Assembly: GCA_009667805.1 (NCBI GenBank)
Contig: CM019066.1
Location: 120,047,690 to 120,111,689 of the forward strand
Direction: 5' to 3'
Origin: Leptobrachium leishanense
Taxonomy: Eukaryota; Chordata; Amphibia; Anura; Megophryidae
Length of the DNA: 64,000 bases
The position numbers and the translations under genes are program-made. The notes beneath the pieces were generated by a model that ran no database searches, was not told where the DNA came from, and worked only from the letters and a program-made list of their open reading frames with translations. Positions 1-11,575 of the stretch are shown here, in pieces (the first letter of the stretch is position 1; every line of letters begins with the position of its first letter).

Positions 1-126
1 ACCACAAGTATTCCACTGCAGCTTAGCTTTAGGTCACGGAATATAATGAAGGCGCAGCCTGATATCAGTAGCGATGCCATTTGTAGTTTTTGTTTTTCAA
101 TATTACCAGTAGATTTGTACAGAATA

Positions 127-345
127 CAATGGCAAGAAAAAGCATGTGAACCCTTTGGGATTACGTGGAGTTTTGCATGAATTGGTCATAAAATGTGCTC
201 TGATCTTCATCTAAGTCACAACAATTTGAAAAACACAGTCTGCTTAAAATAATACAACACAAACATTATATGTTTTCATGTTTTTATTGAACAGAACATG
301 TAAACATTCACAGTGCAGGGAGGAAAAAGTATGTGAACCTTTGGA
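127..345. repeat. Left inverted repeat of the Tc1 element (IR/DR)
   Basis: Outer direct repeat at about 131-160 and inner direct repeat at about 318-346. Both contain AAAAAG(C/T)ATGTGAACC, the presumed transposase binding core. The sequence between them is mirrored at 1540-1634 plus 5892-5950. Confidence 0.85.
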
Positions 346-346
346 C

Positions 347-1343
<997 letters not shown>

Positions 1344-1506
1344 GGTTCACATCAGGCAGTGCTTCTTGAAACCAGTAAACCCAAAACTGGTGGTGTTTTT
1401 AAAGGGCAGGAAAGCTTTCAGCAACACATCCAATAATATCACACTGATTGGACTCAAGGTTGGCTCACTCCTGGCTCCAATTAGCTCTTGGAGAAGTCAT
1501 TAGGCT

Positions 1507-1634
1507 AGGGGTTCACATACTTTTTCCACCCTCCACTGTGAATGTTTACATGTTCCGTTCAATAAACACATGAAAACATATAATGTTTGTGTTGTATTAT
1601 TTTAAGCAGACTGTGTTTTTCAAATTGTTGTGAC
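1507..1634. repeat. Right inverted repeat of the Tc1 element, inner part
   Basis: Contains the inner direct repeat GGTTCACATACTTTTTCC and the mirror of 215-310. It stops at TTGTGAC, where the CR1 element begins. The repeat resumes with TTAGATGAAGATC at 5892, exactly the continuation seen in the left repeat. Confidence 0.88.
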
Positions 1635-1667
1635 ATAGAAACATAGAAACATAGAAACATAGAAAAA
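1635..1667 (-). repeat. 3' octamer tail of the CR1 element
   Basis: On the minus strand the element ends in TTTCTATG repeated about four times. CR1 elements are known to end in short octamers used in target-primed reverse transcription. The preceding 65 bp are the 3' UTR. Confidence 0.85.
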
Positions 1668-1732
1668 TGTCGGCAGATAAGAACCTTTCGGCCCATCTAG
1701 TCTGCCCAATTACATGGATACTTTACCTGGAT

Positions 1733-3781
1733 TTATCTTTTCTTTAGGATAGCCTTATGCCTATCCCATGCTTGCTTAAATTCAATTACTGTTTTGGCCT
1801 CTACCACTTCTACTGGAAGACTGTTCCCTGTATCCACCACCCACTCAGTAAAATAATGCTTCCTGATGTTACTTTTAAACCTTTGCCCCTCTAATCTAAG
1901 ACTATGTCCTCTTGTTTTGCTATTTTGTTTCCTTTTAAATATACTCTCTTCCTCTACCTTGTGGATTCCCTTTACGTATTTAAATGTTTCTATCATATCT
2001 CCTCTGTCTCGTCTTTTTTCCAAGCTGTACATGTTAAGATCATTAAGCCTTTCTTGGTAACTTTTCTCCTTCAAGCCGTACACCATTTTAGTAGCCCTTC
2101 TCTGAACTCTCTCCAAGATGTCTATATCCTTCTGGAGATACGGTCTCCAGTACTGCACACAGTACTCCAAGTGAGGTCTCACCAGTGCTCTGTACAGTGG
2201 CATGAGCACTTCCCTTTTCCTACTGCTAATACCTCTCCCTACACAACCAAGCATTCTGCTAGCATTTCCTGCTGCTCTATTACATTGACTACTTACCCTT
2301 AGATCCTCTGAAATAATGACCCCTAAATCCCTTTCCTCAGATGTTGAGGTTAGGACTGTATCAAATATTCTATATTCAGCCCTTGGGTTTTTACGTCCCA
2401 GGTGCATTATCTTGCACTTATCCACATTAAAACTCAATTGCCACAACTCCGACCATTTTTTTAGCTTACCTAAATCATTTGTCATTTGGCTGATCCCTCC
2501 AGGAACGTCAACCCTGTTGCAAATCTTTGTGTCATCAGCAAAAAGACATACTTTTCCATTAATACCTTCTGCAATATCACTAATAAAAATATTAAAGAGA
2601 ATGGGTCCAAGTACTGACCCCTGAGGTACCCCACTGGTAACAAGACCTTGCGCCGAATAAACTCCATTTACCACAACCCTCTGTTGTCTGTCACTCAGCC
2701 ACTGCCTAATCCATTCAACAATATTGGAATCCAAGCTCAAAGATTGCAATTTATTGATAAGCCTTCTATGCGGAACAGTATCAAAAGCCTTACTGAAATC
2801 TAAATAAGCAATGTCTACTGCACCACCTGTGTCTATTATTTTTGTTACCCAATCAAAAAAATCAATAAGATTAGTTTGGCATGATCTCCCTGAGGTAAAC
2901 CCATGTTGTTTCTGATCCTGTAATCTATGTGTTTTTAGGTGTTCAACAATCCTTTCCTTTAACATGGTTTCCATTAATTTCCCTACTACTGACGTAAGAC
3001 TAACTGGCCTATAGTTCCCCGATTCCTCCCTACTACCCTTCTTGTAAATAGGCACAACATTTGCTAATTTCCAGTCTTCTGGGACGACTCCTGTTAACAA
3101 GGATTGGTTAAATAAATCTGTTAACGGTTTTGCTATTACATCACTGAGCTCTTTTAATAATTTAGGGTGGATCCCATCAGGCCCCATTGACTTATTTGTC
3201 TTTACTTTAGACAGCTGCTTTAGAACCTCCTCCTCTGTAAACTCATATGTAAATGTCTCTTTAGTGTTCTCTCCTAACTGAGGTCCCTTTCCTTCCTTTT
3301 CTTCTGCAAAGACTGAACAAAAATATTTATTGAGGCAGTCAGCGAGACTTTTATCCTCTTCTACATACCTTCCTTCCTTTGTTTTTAATCTAACTAATCC
3401 TTGTTTTACTTTTCTTTTCTCGTTTATGTATCTAAAAAATGTTTTGTCCCCCTTTTTTACTGACTGAGCTATTTTCTCTTCTGCGTGTGCTTTGGAAGCT
3501 CTTATAAATTGCTTTGCCTCTTTCTGCCTAATCTTATAGGTTTGCCTATCTTCTTCACGCTGAGTTTTTTTATAATTATTGAATGCTATCTTCTTGTTCT
3601 TCACTATTTTGGCCACTTCTGCAGAGTACCACAGTGGTTTCTTCCCTTTTTTGTTTTTGCTAACAAGCCGAATGCAATTTCCTGTGGCCTTCAATAATGC
3701 TTCCTTTAAATAATCCCATTTGTCTTGGACTCCCTTTAAATTCCTCCAGTCTGATAATGACTCCTTCACACAAAATCTCAT
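1733..3781 (-). pseudogene. CR1 ORF2 part 2: reverse transcriptase, 682 codons open
   Basis: Copies element RNA into DNA at the nicked target. Residues about 1-150 are the Lys-rich linker after the endonuclease; the RT core follows. Visible blocks are NKSMGPDGIHPKLLKEL (about 196-212), GNYRPVSLTSVVGKLME (about 256-272), YLDFSKAFDTVPH (326-338, first catalytic Asp), SGVPQGSVLGPILFNIFI (383-400) and FADD (414-417, catalytic Asp pair). The thumb motif ALVRPHLEYC is present, and the frame ends at a natural stop about 100 bp before the tail. The reverse transcriptase frame itself shows no stop. It is separated from the endonuclease by a -1 shift: the endonuclease frame stops at 3778-3780, four bases into this frame, after a run of seven A residues. 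One A lost from that run would explain the break. Confidence 0.93.
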
Positions 3782-4480
3782 TTTAGAAAAATCGTTTTTT
3801 TAAAGTCTAAAACTTTTGTTTTTGTGTGGTGCGGCTCCATCCCTGTTCTTATATTAAACCATACTGACTGGTGATCACTAGATCCCAAATTTTCACCTAC
3901 AACAACGTCCGATACCAAACCTCCATTTGTGAGTATTAAATCCAATATGGCCTCTTTACGGGTCGGCTCCTCAACTACTTGTGTTAGAGATAATCCCAGT
4001 AAGGAGTTTAGAATATTTGTACTCCTGGTGCACCCAGCTGTTTTGGTTTTCCAGTTCACATCAGGAAGATTAAAGTCCCCCATGATAATAACTTCCCCCT
4101 TCATTGCCATTTTGGCTATTTCCTCAACCAGCAGATTATCTAGCTCTTCTACTTGTCCAGGGGGTCTATAGATCACACCTACACGAGCTACTGTATGATT
4201 GCCAAATGTTAGTGTAACCCAAACTGACTCTATGTTCACCTCGCTCACTTTTATTTGGTTCGTTTTTATGTTGTTTTTCACATACAGGGCCACTCCTCCT
4301 CCTTTCCTACCTTCTCTGTCTTTTCTATATAAAGAGTACCCCGGTATTGTTATGTCCCAGTTATTTTTCTCACTGAACCATGTCTCAGTAACCGCCACTA
4401 AATCTACTTTTTCAGCTGCCATCATTGCCTCCAGTTCATTGATTTTATTGACTAAACTGCGAGCATTATAGACACGACTC
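3778..4480 (-). pseudogene. CR1 ORF2 part 1: AP-type endonuclease
   Basis: Nicks the target DNA to prime reverse transcription. The open part from 4425 has VDLVAVTETW (catalytic Glu), GVIYRPPG, GDFNLPDVNW (Asp/Asn pair) and LGSSDHQSVWF (Asp-His), all the key positions of the exonuclease-endonuclease-phosphatase fold. The same frame reaches upstream to about 4480 and includes NARSLVNKINELE, the usual start of the domain. Before that the coding sense moves to another frame (the N-terminal lead residues read in +1), which suggests a small indel near 4470. The domain is complete apart from this edge. Confidence 0.9.
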
Positions 4481-4576
4481 TGAGCTTGTCATTGTTTACC
4501 TCGCATGTTGCTTGCACCCTCCGATTTAGTTTTGGGGGACAATCGGGCAGATTGTTTACCCTTTTGTCCCCCCCTC

Positions 4577-5497
4577 CTAGTTTAAATATTTCTTTGTGAA
4601 ACCTTTGAACTTCTCACTGAGAACATATGTTCCCCTATGAGTAAGATGCAAACCATCTTTTTTATACAGTTCCTTTCTGCTCCAATTAGAGCTATCATGG
4701 GACACAAAGCCAAATCCTTGCTCCCGACACCATTCCCGAAGCCACAAATTGAATTCCTTATTGCGCATCTTTCTATCTTGAATGTTATGCACAGACAAAA
4801 CTTCAGAGAATGACACAGTGGACGCAATCTGCTGTATTTCACCTCCAAGAACACAAAAATCTTCCTTAATCTCAGAAACCTCATTGCTAGCCAAGTCATT
4901 TGTCCCTAGATGGACTAGAACATCTACTTCCCCTTGCTGCTTTGCTTCTTTGACAATATTGAGAATACGTCTCCTGTCTCTACGAGCAGTAGCCCCAGGA
5001 AGACATCTCACCAAACCACTACTCTCCAGCTCAACACCTCTTATGATAGAATCACCCAGCAACAATTGCCTTCTATCAAGTCCCACCTTTTAATTTTTGT
5101 CCTTGGTTGCAGTGCTGCATACCTTAGGCATAGTGGATGGTGGTTCCTCAACTATGGTGTCTGAGCCTGCATCCGTCTTACCACTACACTCTGAAAGTGC
5201 CTCAAAAGAATTAAGAAGAGCCACAGATTGTGGGACATGCTTTCTATCCACAACGCTAAGTCTACCAGATCCTACAGTAGTCCATCTGCCGCTCCTAGGA
5301 GGCCTCTGTGGCAGTGGCTTTGTAACAGTCATAGCCTGAGTTTGTCTAACAGATAATTTACAAATCTCAGACTTCAAACAGGCAATTTCCTGCTGCAATA
5401 AAGAGAACTGCCTACATATCAGGCACACTCCAAACCTCCAAAAATTGGATCTAAAAACAAACGCATGACAGCTCTTACACTGGACCAAGCCTGCCAT
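4577..5497 (-). pseudogene. CR1 ORF1: zinc-knuckle, coiled-coil and SGNH esterase domains, one stop
   Basis: The chosen start is ATG at 5497 (MAGLVQCKSCHAF). The N-terminus has two Cys-x2-Cys pairs (CKSC and CLIC, about residues 8-30), then a Leu/Glu-rich stretch likely to form a short coiled coil (LLQQEIACLKSEICKL). A Pro/Ser-rich linker follows. A single in-frame TAA at 5090-5092 precedes the esterase domain in the same frame: LLLGDSIIRG (nucleophile Ser block), VHLGTNDLA (Asn block), KKDGLHLTHRG (Asp and His of the triad). ORF1 esterases of CR1 are thought to bind RNA or membranes, but their role is not settled. Apart from the one stop the 306 codons are open. Confidence 0.9.
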
Positions 5498-5890
5498 TAT
5501 AAAAGAATGGATTTAAAACCAGCAAATCTTACCTTTTTGTAGGTTTTCTACCTCCTGTCAAACCTCAGACTACCTCCAGAGTATCTCCAGAAGATCTCCT
5601 GTAAATTCACTTTGAAGACTTCACTTTGAAGGCTTGCCAAGCTCAATTAGACCAAGCTAATATTCCACAAGCTTTATATAGCCCCCTAAGAACACCTCCC
5701 CCAGCAAGGCGTGGACAAGTTTAACCACTTTAGCAAATAGCACGCAATTGATTCCAATTGTATGCTAATCAGTAAGAGGAATGAGTCACCAGCCTAACCT
5801 AATTTACACACCAGACCTAACTTAAAACTTTAAGATGAATAGAAAAGATCTGTTTGAAACAAAAATCTAAATCACTCACCAGAAGATCTC
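5498..5890 (-). other. 5' region of the CR1 element
   Basis: Non-coding leader between the ORF1 start and the 5' end of the LINE at about 5890. An internal promoter is expected here by family, but no specific motif can be named from the sequence. Confidence 0.6.
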
Positions 5891-5891
5891 C

Positions 5892-5979
5892 TTAGATGAA
5901 GATCAGAGCACATTTTATGACCAATTCATGCAAAACTCCACGTAATCCCAAAGGGTTCACATACTTTTTCTTGCCACTG
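5892..5979. repeat. Right inverted repeat of the Tc1 element, outer part
   Basis: Mirror of 127-214, including the outer direct repeat (GGTTCACATACTTTTTCTTG). It ends at CCACTG and is followed by the TA target. Confidence 0.88.
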
Positions 5980-6109
5980 TAGCTTCTGTTCTACGTCTTT
6001 ATAAAGATTCCATCTTGAATATGAAGTGCGGTATTGTCATCCAGTATATAAGAGAGATATTATGGAGTTGAAGAATTGGACAGATGAGCAATAAAATTAA
6101 TACAAGGAA

Positions 6110-7260
6110 TGGAAGATTTTAATTATGAAGTGAGACTTAAAAATGCACTGATATAGCCTTGAGGAAAAGAAGATATGATTACATTGTTCAAATACATACA
6201 AGGCCAATACAAAGAGCTCTCTGTGGGAACTACTTTCACTTCCTTTTGTGTGTAAGATTTGAAGTAGTGCATTGCCTTTTTACATAACATTCAGAGTTAT
6301 GTCATTTTATTTACCGGATACGCACTGTTTAGTCGTTACGTCTTATGCAAAGTATATTAAATATAACTAATTAAACTGCTTTGTTTCTAATTCATCAATG
6401 TTATTCTAATATATTTTTTGTACTTTTCACACTAATTCTATTTAACTATTAAAATCTAAGTAAATTGAACAATCCCTAAGCTTAGCTATTTATTTTTATG
6501 TTTAGAGTTATAGAATAATGTTCGATCTTTGTTCTCGTCTTGTGATATCGTTACTTTTCAATTTTTTATATAGTGTAATGTTTTTCATTAAGTTTTGCAT
6601 TATAAAATTGACACTAATATATTGACTTCATGTACATAATTCCAGTTGGAAATCTTGTGCAGGTTTATCTGTTTTGGAGGTTTTTTTTCTTTCTTTGCTT
6701 GCTCCTAATAAATTTTCATTTACACGAACGTGATTGACTATTTGTGATTATTGTCTGCAAAGTTATATCTGCCTATTGAGATATATATATATATATATAT
6801 ATATATAGATATAGGAATTCAATAGATAATTCTGGCTTTGTGCCTGGCTGTTCATTAACTGGGCTTTACAAAGGACGGAAGGTCAACCACAGAGACTGGA
6901 GAAAAATTATTTTGTCAACAGCATAGGAAACGGTATTTTACAGAAGGAACAATAAAAATATGGCATTCTCGTCCGGAAGTTGTTGTTTTATCCATAGCTA
7001 AATACGCATTTAAAACAGGTCTGAATGTAGTTCAGATAAAATAGGATATAAGTGGATACAACATTTTAATGTATAGCCTGTTGATCCATGATGAAATCTG
7101 ATTTCCATTATAAAAATCAAGAAGGATTTTCCCTTCTGGCCATAATTGGAAAATGCTCTTTTTGCCTTCATTTCAACCAACATCATTAGTGGGGATGTAT
7201 GGAAGGCTGAACGTGATGGACATTGATCTTTTTTTAAACCTACATTACCGTGTTGCACTA
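6110..7260 (+). mobile_element. Old LINE 3' end (CR1-like), interrupted
   Basis: 6110-6250 reads in the plus sense like the extreme C-terminus of a CR1-type reverse transcriptase (RRGDMI-like followed by FKYIQGQYKELS), with stops. 6865-7260 continues with the widespread vertebrate LINE 3' UTR: a RDWRK-like coding end, then GTTGATCCATGATGAAATCTG, a TCAAGAAGGATTTT block, and the tract before the 3' end. The 610 bp between them are AT-rich and unrelated, so this is a decayed copy with an insertion or expansion inside. No intact frame remains. Confidence 0.6.
6781..6813. repeat. (AT)n microsatellite
   Basis: Thirteen uninterrupted AT units followed by a slightly degenerate end. Confidence 0.95.
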
Positions 7261-7315
7261 CAATCAACCCAAAACTAATCATCCGTATGTATATAATGTG
7301 CCGAATTAAATGCAC

Positions 7316-7674
7316 CCTTTAGATTATAGATTATGCCCAGAGGACTGAGGCAAAATCAGTTAGAAGTTCCAAAATTGATTTGATATTATAATATAAATGC
7401 TTAATATTTTCCTCAAGGCCGTATGTGGCACTTCAGCTTATTCTCTCTTATTCAACCAAAATATAAATTATGCATATGCAGAGGAGACTGCCTTTGAATT
7501 TCAGTACTGGCCGCCCTTTTTGGGTGGTAGCAGTTTGAGTTGCATATGGTAATGTCTTCTCTGCAATGGAACCACCTAGGAAAACCTTACGAGACCTGAG
7601 CAAAGACCAATTATGCTTCTGTTCGTTATCATTGCTCTCATGAACTTGTTTTTGACCTTAATATTCACCGATAC
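7316..7674. other. Unassigned stretch with one copy of a paired dispersed repeat
   Basis: 7468-7620 resembles 63171-63330 (shared blocks TGCAGAG(G/A)AGACT, CCTTTTTGG(G)TG, TAGCAGTTT and GTCTTCTCTG/GTCTTTTCTG, then AAAACC and a GAGA(C/T)CTGA block). The rest is not recognised. Confidence 0.45.
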
Positions 7675-7810
7675 CAGGGGTCAGCAATCTTGGCTCCCTG
7701 ATGTTTTCGGAACTACATTTCCCTTTTGGCTCAGTCAGCCTAATGGGTGACTGAGCATCGTCGGAGATGTAGTTCCCAAAACATCAGGGAGCCAAGGTTG
7801 CTGACCTATG
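7675..7810. mobile_element. hAT-type MITE, 136 bp
   Basis: Starts CAGGGGTCAGCAATCTTGGC and ends with its near complement, making almost the whole element a foldback. It is flanked by 8-bp repeats ACCGATAC and ACCTATAC (7 of 8). Length of the duplication and the CAGGG end indicate hAT. Related relics lie at 53972-54084 and 59788-59927. Confidence 0.85.
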
Positions 7811-7929
7811 ACCTATACCCAAGGCTAGCACATCCATGGGTCCCAATGGTGCCCTGGCTCCAGGCAGCACGTTAATAGGGGCAGCATTTAAAATTTCTTT
7901 TAAGCCATTTTTTTAATTATTATACAATT

Positions 7930-7957
7930 TATATATATATATATAAATATATATATT
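7930..7957. repeat. AT-rich microsatellite
   Basis: Imperfect (AT)n run inside a strongly AT-rich stretch (7811-8042). Confidence 0.85.
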
Positions 7958-8046
7958 ATTCAATATATCTTTTACTAATATATAATTCCATAGATATTTT
8001 AATATTTTTATGTATTTTAGTATATTTTAATGCATGTTGACTTTAA

Positions 8047-9217
8047 CCCTTTCGCTGCTGAGGCTTTTCCCGCCTCTGTGCTGAGGTCATTTTTACCGGT
8101 TTTGCTCATCATGTTTAAACGCGTTTTGAAGGCTTATTTTAGTATATGACCCAGACATATTATATATCGTTCTTTCCGTCAGACTCGGCAGATTCATAAT
8201 ATGTCATTATTATATGTATACGTCATGACCTGTCTGTATATTATAACAAAAAATGCAATAAAATATGATTTTTCAATAATTTGCAATGTGTAAAGTGTTT
8301 TTTTTAAACATTTTAAGATGCGAGCAATTGCGGTTATATTTTGTATGGGGTGCGCTTGTTAAAAAAATTAGAGATGGGGTCTCGTTACATTTTTTTTTGG
8401 GGAAAATTACACAATTTTTAACAAACGCACCGCATACAAAAATCGTTAGTGCAGCATCATTGTTTACATTATAATTGAAATGGAACAATATTGCTGCATT
8501 AACAAACCAAAAAAAAGAAAAAAAACCTGTTCATTTTTTTTTTTATAATTTTTTTAAATATTTTTTTATTTTAAATTTTTTTTTTTTACTAACTTTTTTC
8601 ACATTCGAGTTTGGTATCGTTGGAACGGCCATGCTCTGGCCGATCCAACAATACCAAACTTTAACCCCTAGCTGCCACGGATCGGGAGATAGGGAGTTCA
8701 TTGGAACTCCCTATCTCCACCATTGGTGGCAGCTAGGGGTTAACTCTAGGACTGGCGTCATCGTGCTATGCATCCAAGATGTCGGCCAGCTCCGGGAAAG
8801 GATCACGAACCGGCGCTTTTCAGCGCCGATTCGTGATCCGGCTCCCCAGGGGTTAATGCCAGGTACCATTTGGAAGGGCAGGCTGTGCCCTTCCAAATGG
8901 TGCCTGGATTAACCCCCGCAACACCGCCGATCGGGAGGGAGAGAGGTCCGAAGGACCTCCCCCCCTCCCTTTCAGGCGCCTCCTCCGCACATGCGGGGGG
9001 GTCGCCTGAATTAGGTGTCATCGCGCAGCCGCGATGACACCTAATTAGCCCGGCGGCGGTTCCGGATGCTGGGCTGACATCGAGGATGTCAGCCCGCACC
9101 GGGGGGGCCAGCGATCGGCCGGAACCCAGCCGAACGCTGACCCCAAAGGCTGGACGCCTCCGCACGCAACGTGACATGCGGTTGGACGCGCTGAGCGCGT
9201 CCACCGCAGCGAAGGGG
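8047..9217 (+). mobile_element. TTAA-flanked (piggyBac-like) non-autonomous element, copy 1
   Basis: Both ends abut TTAA (8043-8046, 9218-9221), the piggyBac target duplication. The left end is CCCTTTCGCTGCTGAGG and the right end GCAGCGAAGGGG, an imperfect inverted repeat. The left half is AT-rich; the right half is a GC-rich chain of hairpins. Copy 2 (38103-39310) matches along its whole length in the opposite orientation, and the ends recur at 47503 and 57478. It carries no transposase frame; Kolobok elements also use TTAA, so the superfamily is an inference. Confidence 0.8.
8610..9202. repeat. Chain of at least eight distinct hairpins inside copy 1
   Basis: Successive palindromes with their own loops: TTTGGTATCGTTGGA... 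(8609-8656); CCCCTAGCTGCCAC... (8665-8739); GGCGTCATCGTG and GATGTCGGCCAGCT arms (8750-8800, each better seen in copy 2); GGATCACGAA... (8800-8840); TTAATGCCAGGTACCATTTG... (8854-8913); GAGGTCC/GGACCTC (8944-8961); ATTAGGTGTCATCGCG... (9010-9047); GGGCTGACATC... (9070-9096); GGACGCGC... (9184-9202). Several are themselves bordered by TTAA. Confidence 0.85.
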
Positions 9218-9371
9218 TTAATATTTAAATTTACTTTAACATAATTACTTGAATATATCATTTATATTTAATTTTAACATAATCTTAATCTATACATTTT
9301 AGTTTAAGTGCTGTGGATCACTGTTATACGTGTGGGTGTGGTTTTGATGGGGCAGCATTTCATCCTTGGAC

Positions 9372-9975
9372 TAGGGATGTGCGTTTCGGGTTTCAGAATC
9401 TCGGAATTTTCACGAAATTTCCCGATTCGTGTTTTCGGATGCGGCCGAATTTCCGAAAATTTTTAGATCCGAAAATGTCAGATCCGAAATGTTTTCCGAG
9501 CCGAAACGAAATATTTTTGGATTTTTCGAATGGACTTAAAATGTGTCAAACGAGGAGAACAGATGTTCCGAAAAACGAAAATTTTCCGAAAAACAAAAAT
9601 TTTCCGAAAAACGAAAATTTTCGAAAAACGAAAATTTTCGGAAAAACGAAAATTTTCAGAAAAAACGAAAAGTCGATACAAAAAACGAGCAAAATGACAC
9701 GAAAAATACGAAAAATGGTCGATATTCCGAAAAATGTGCAATTCCGAAAAACGAAAATTTCCGAAATTACGAAAAGTCGATACAAAAACCGAGCACAGTG
9801 ACACGAAAATACTAAAAATGGTCGATATTCCGAAAAAAAAATGTACCCGAAAAACGGGCCGAACCGAATCGAATCGAAACCGAAATCGGTCGAAACGAGC
9901 CGAATCGAAAAGTTTAAAAATCCGAAAAATCGAACCGAATCGAACCAAAAAAAAAAAAATCGGTGCACAAGCCTA
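9372..9975. mobile_element. hAT-type element with an internal degenerate array
   Basis: Flanked by a perfect 8-bp duplication CCTTGGAC (9364-9371 and 9976-9983). The ends are TAGGGATGTGC and, complemented, TAGGCTTGTGC. The interior is a repetitive field of CCGAAAAACGAAAATTTTC-like units, not a gene. The element at 40333-41592 has the same ends with a different array. Confidence 0.88.
9554..9840. repeat. Degenerate CGAAAA-rich minisatellite
   Basis: Units of about 18-20 bp (CCGAAAAACGAAAATTTT) up to 9668, followed by two copies of a larger unit of about 104 bp beginning GAAAAGTCGATAC at 9668 and 9772. The long open frames here are by-products of the repeat. Confidence 0.85.
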
Positions 9976-9983
9976 CCTTGGAC

Positions 9984-11286
9984 CCAGGCAACACAATGTT
10001 TTGTGCTGGCCCTGCCTCTACCCAACGAAAAGGAGACTATTTAATCTATCTTTGAAGGGTTGTGGCTTTAGTGAAACCTCATCTTCCCAGACCTGTGACT
10101 TTTACGCCTCCTCAACATTGAACGATAGCAGTCTCACCCAAATAACGTGGTATTAGGGCCTGGTTACTAAAGTTTAGCAGCTATAAAACTGTGAAGCGTA
10201 CTGGGATGATTAAAAACTTTTTGTAGAAATGCATCTTTATGCTCGACGTGCCATTTAGGTAGTTTATCTGCAGGAGATTTGTTTTACAGAAAATTCTCCC
10301 AACACTTTCCACCAGGAATTCATGTCTGAGTAAGAGTGACAGGCGTACCTGATACTGGTTCTCTGATTACAAAGAATTACTTTAAATATCGGATCTGCGT
10401 GTCATTCTGCATTTTCTTTCATCAAACAGATTATTCCAGAGAAAAAGACATTTCAAAGTATAAGTTGAATTTCGACGACTGCGTTATGTAATGATCCTAG
10501 TGAAGCAGCTGCAGATGGGGACGGTTATGTTAGGCACAGGAGTAAAAGATGATAGAATTCTTTTACCGTTTATGACAATAGCTATGTCAATTTCTTTACA
10601 GATTATATGAATGTATCTGGGACTTTTAAAGTAAATTGATAGGGAGAGACTTGAAAATATGAGCAGTGCTTCTCCACAAAGATTACAAAAGAAGAGTTAG
10701 CACTTCATTAATATACAAATTATATCCTTAAAGTCTGAAGATATGTCAATCATCTCTCTTCAGTGTCTCCCTACTGAATGTAATATAATATTAAAAAAAT
10801 ATATCAGCACATGCTCTTTTATTTTCTTCTGTTTGGGATAGTAATCTATGTTGAAACTAATTCTATTAGTGCTAATTGCTAGCAATTATACTAGTATTGG
10901 TGTTACATAAGCATATCCCAATTAAAGCAATCAGTAGCTTTTTTTCGGATTTCGATTCTAGCGCATTTGGCTCTTCCTGAAGAAAAAATCTGCAGAACTG
11001 GGAACAATATTTATAAGTGATCTATAAAGTGATATTGTTTCACGTCCTCCAGTATTTTTCTGAAAAGTTAATTTTGCTCTGTCTTCTTTCCCATTCCTCC
11101 AGTTGCCGAGGCTGCATTTTTTTACATTTGTCTGAGGAAACACCACCAGTGTAACAGTCTGACAATGCTGTTGTAACGGTAGCTGTATCCCTTACCCAAG
11201 AGTAGCGGAGTTGGGATCCTTGAGGGCAGAAGTATCTGCTTGAATAATACAAAAGGTTTATAACTTACAGACTGTAACAAGAAGAC
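9984..11286. other. No recognised gene or element
   Basis: Mostly AT-rich, single-copy looking sequence with no long frame and no terminal repeats that I can pair. Confidence 0.5.
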
Positions 11287-11575
11287 ACAAGGACTAACTG
11301 AATTGTCTCTAGGCTCTGAAGGTTTCGAGACCAACAGATTACCTAGGACACACTCAGAAACAGCAGACGTGGAATGACAGTCCGTGAAGTATTCAAGGTG
11401 CAGGGCAGTCAGATGCAGAAACCAATCGTTTTGGTACATACAAGGACTAACTGAATTGTTTCTAAGCTCTGAAGGTTTCGAGACCAACAGATTACCTAGG
11501 ACACACTCAGAAACACCATACGTGGAACAACAATCCGTGAAGTACTCAAGGTGCAGGGCAGTCAGAGGTGCAGAA
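11287..11575. repeat. Tandem duplication, 153-bp period
   Basis: ACAAGGACTAACTGAATTGT starts at 11287 and again at 11440. Both copies continue through AGGTTTCGAGACCAACAGAT to GTGCAGGGCAGTCAGA with about 90% identity. Its wider family is not recognised; the surrounding 11130-11280 may belong to the same repeat. Confidence 0.85.

Larger units (their letters stand above)
1635..5890 (-). mobile_element. Near full-length CR1-clade LINE
   Basis: About 4.26 kb in minus orientation: 5' region, ORF1 with an esterase domain, ORF2 with endonuclease and reverse transcriptase, a short 3' UTR of about 100 bp, and a 3' tail of four TTTCTATG-like octamers. An octameric tail and an SGNH-esterase ORF1 are typical of CR1. 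The insertion point in the Tc1 repeat is clean, with no duplication longer than 1 bp, also usual for CR1. Damage is slight (one stop in ORF1, two frameshifts in ORF2), so the insertion looks recent and is younger than the Tc1 element that holds it. Confidence 0.92.

Noticed and set aside
9313..10025. Several overlapping Lys/Asn- or Phe-rich frames on both strands
   Set aside because: All follow from the CGAAAA-rich array in the hAT element; no domain or start context.
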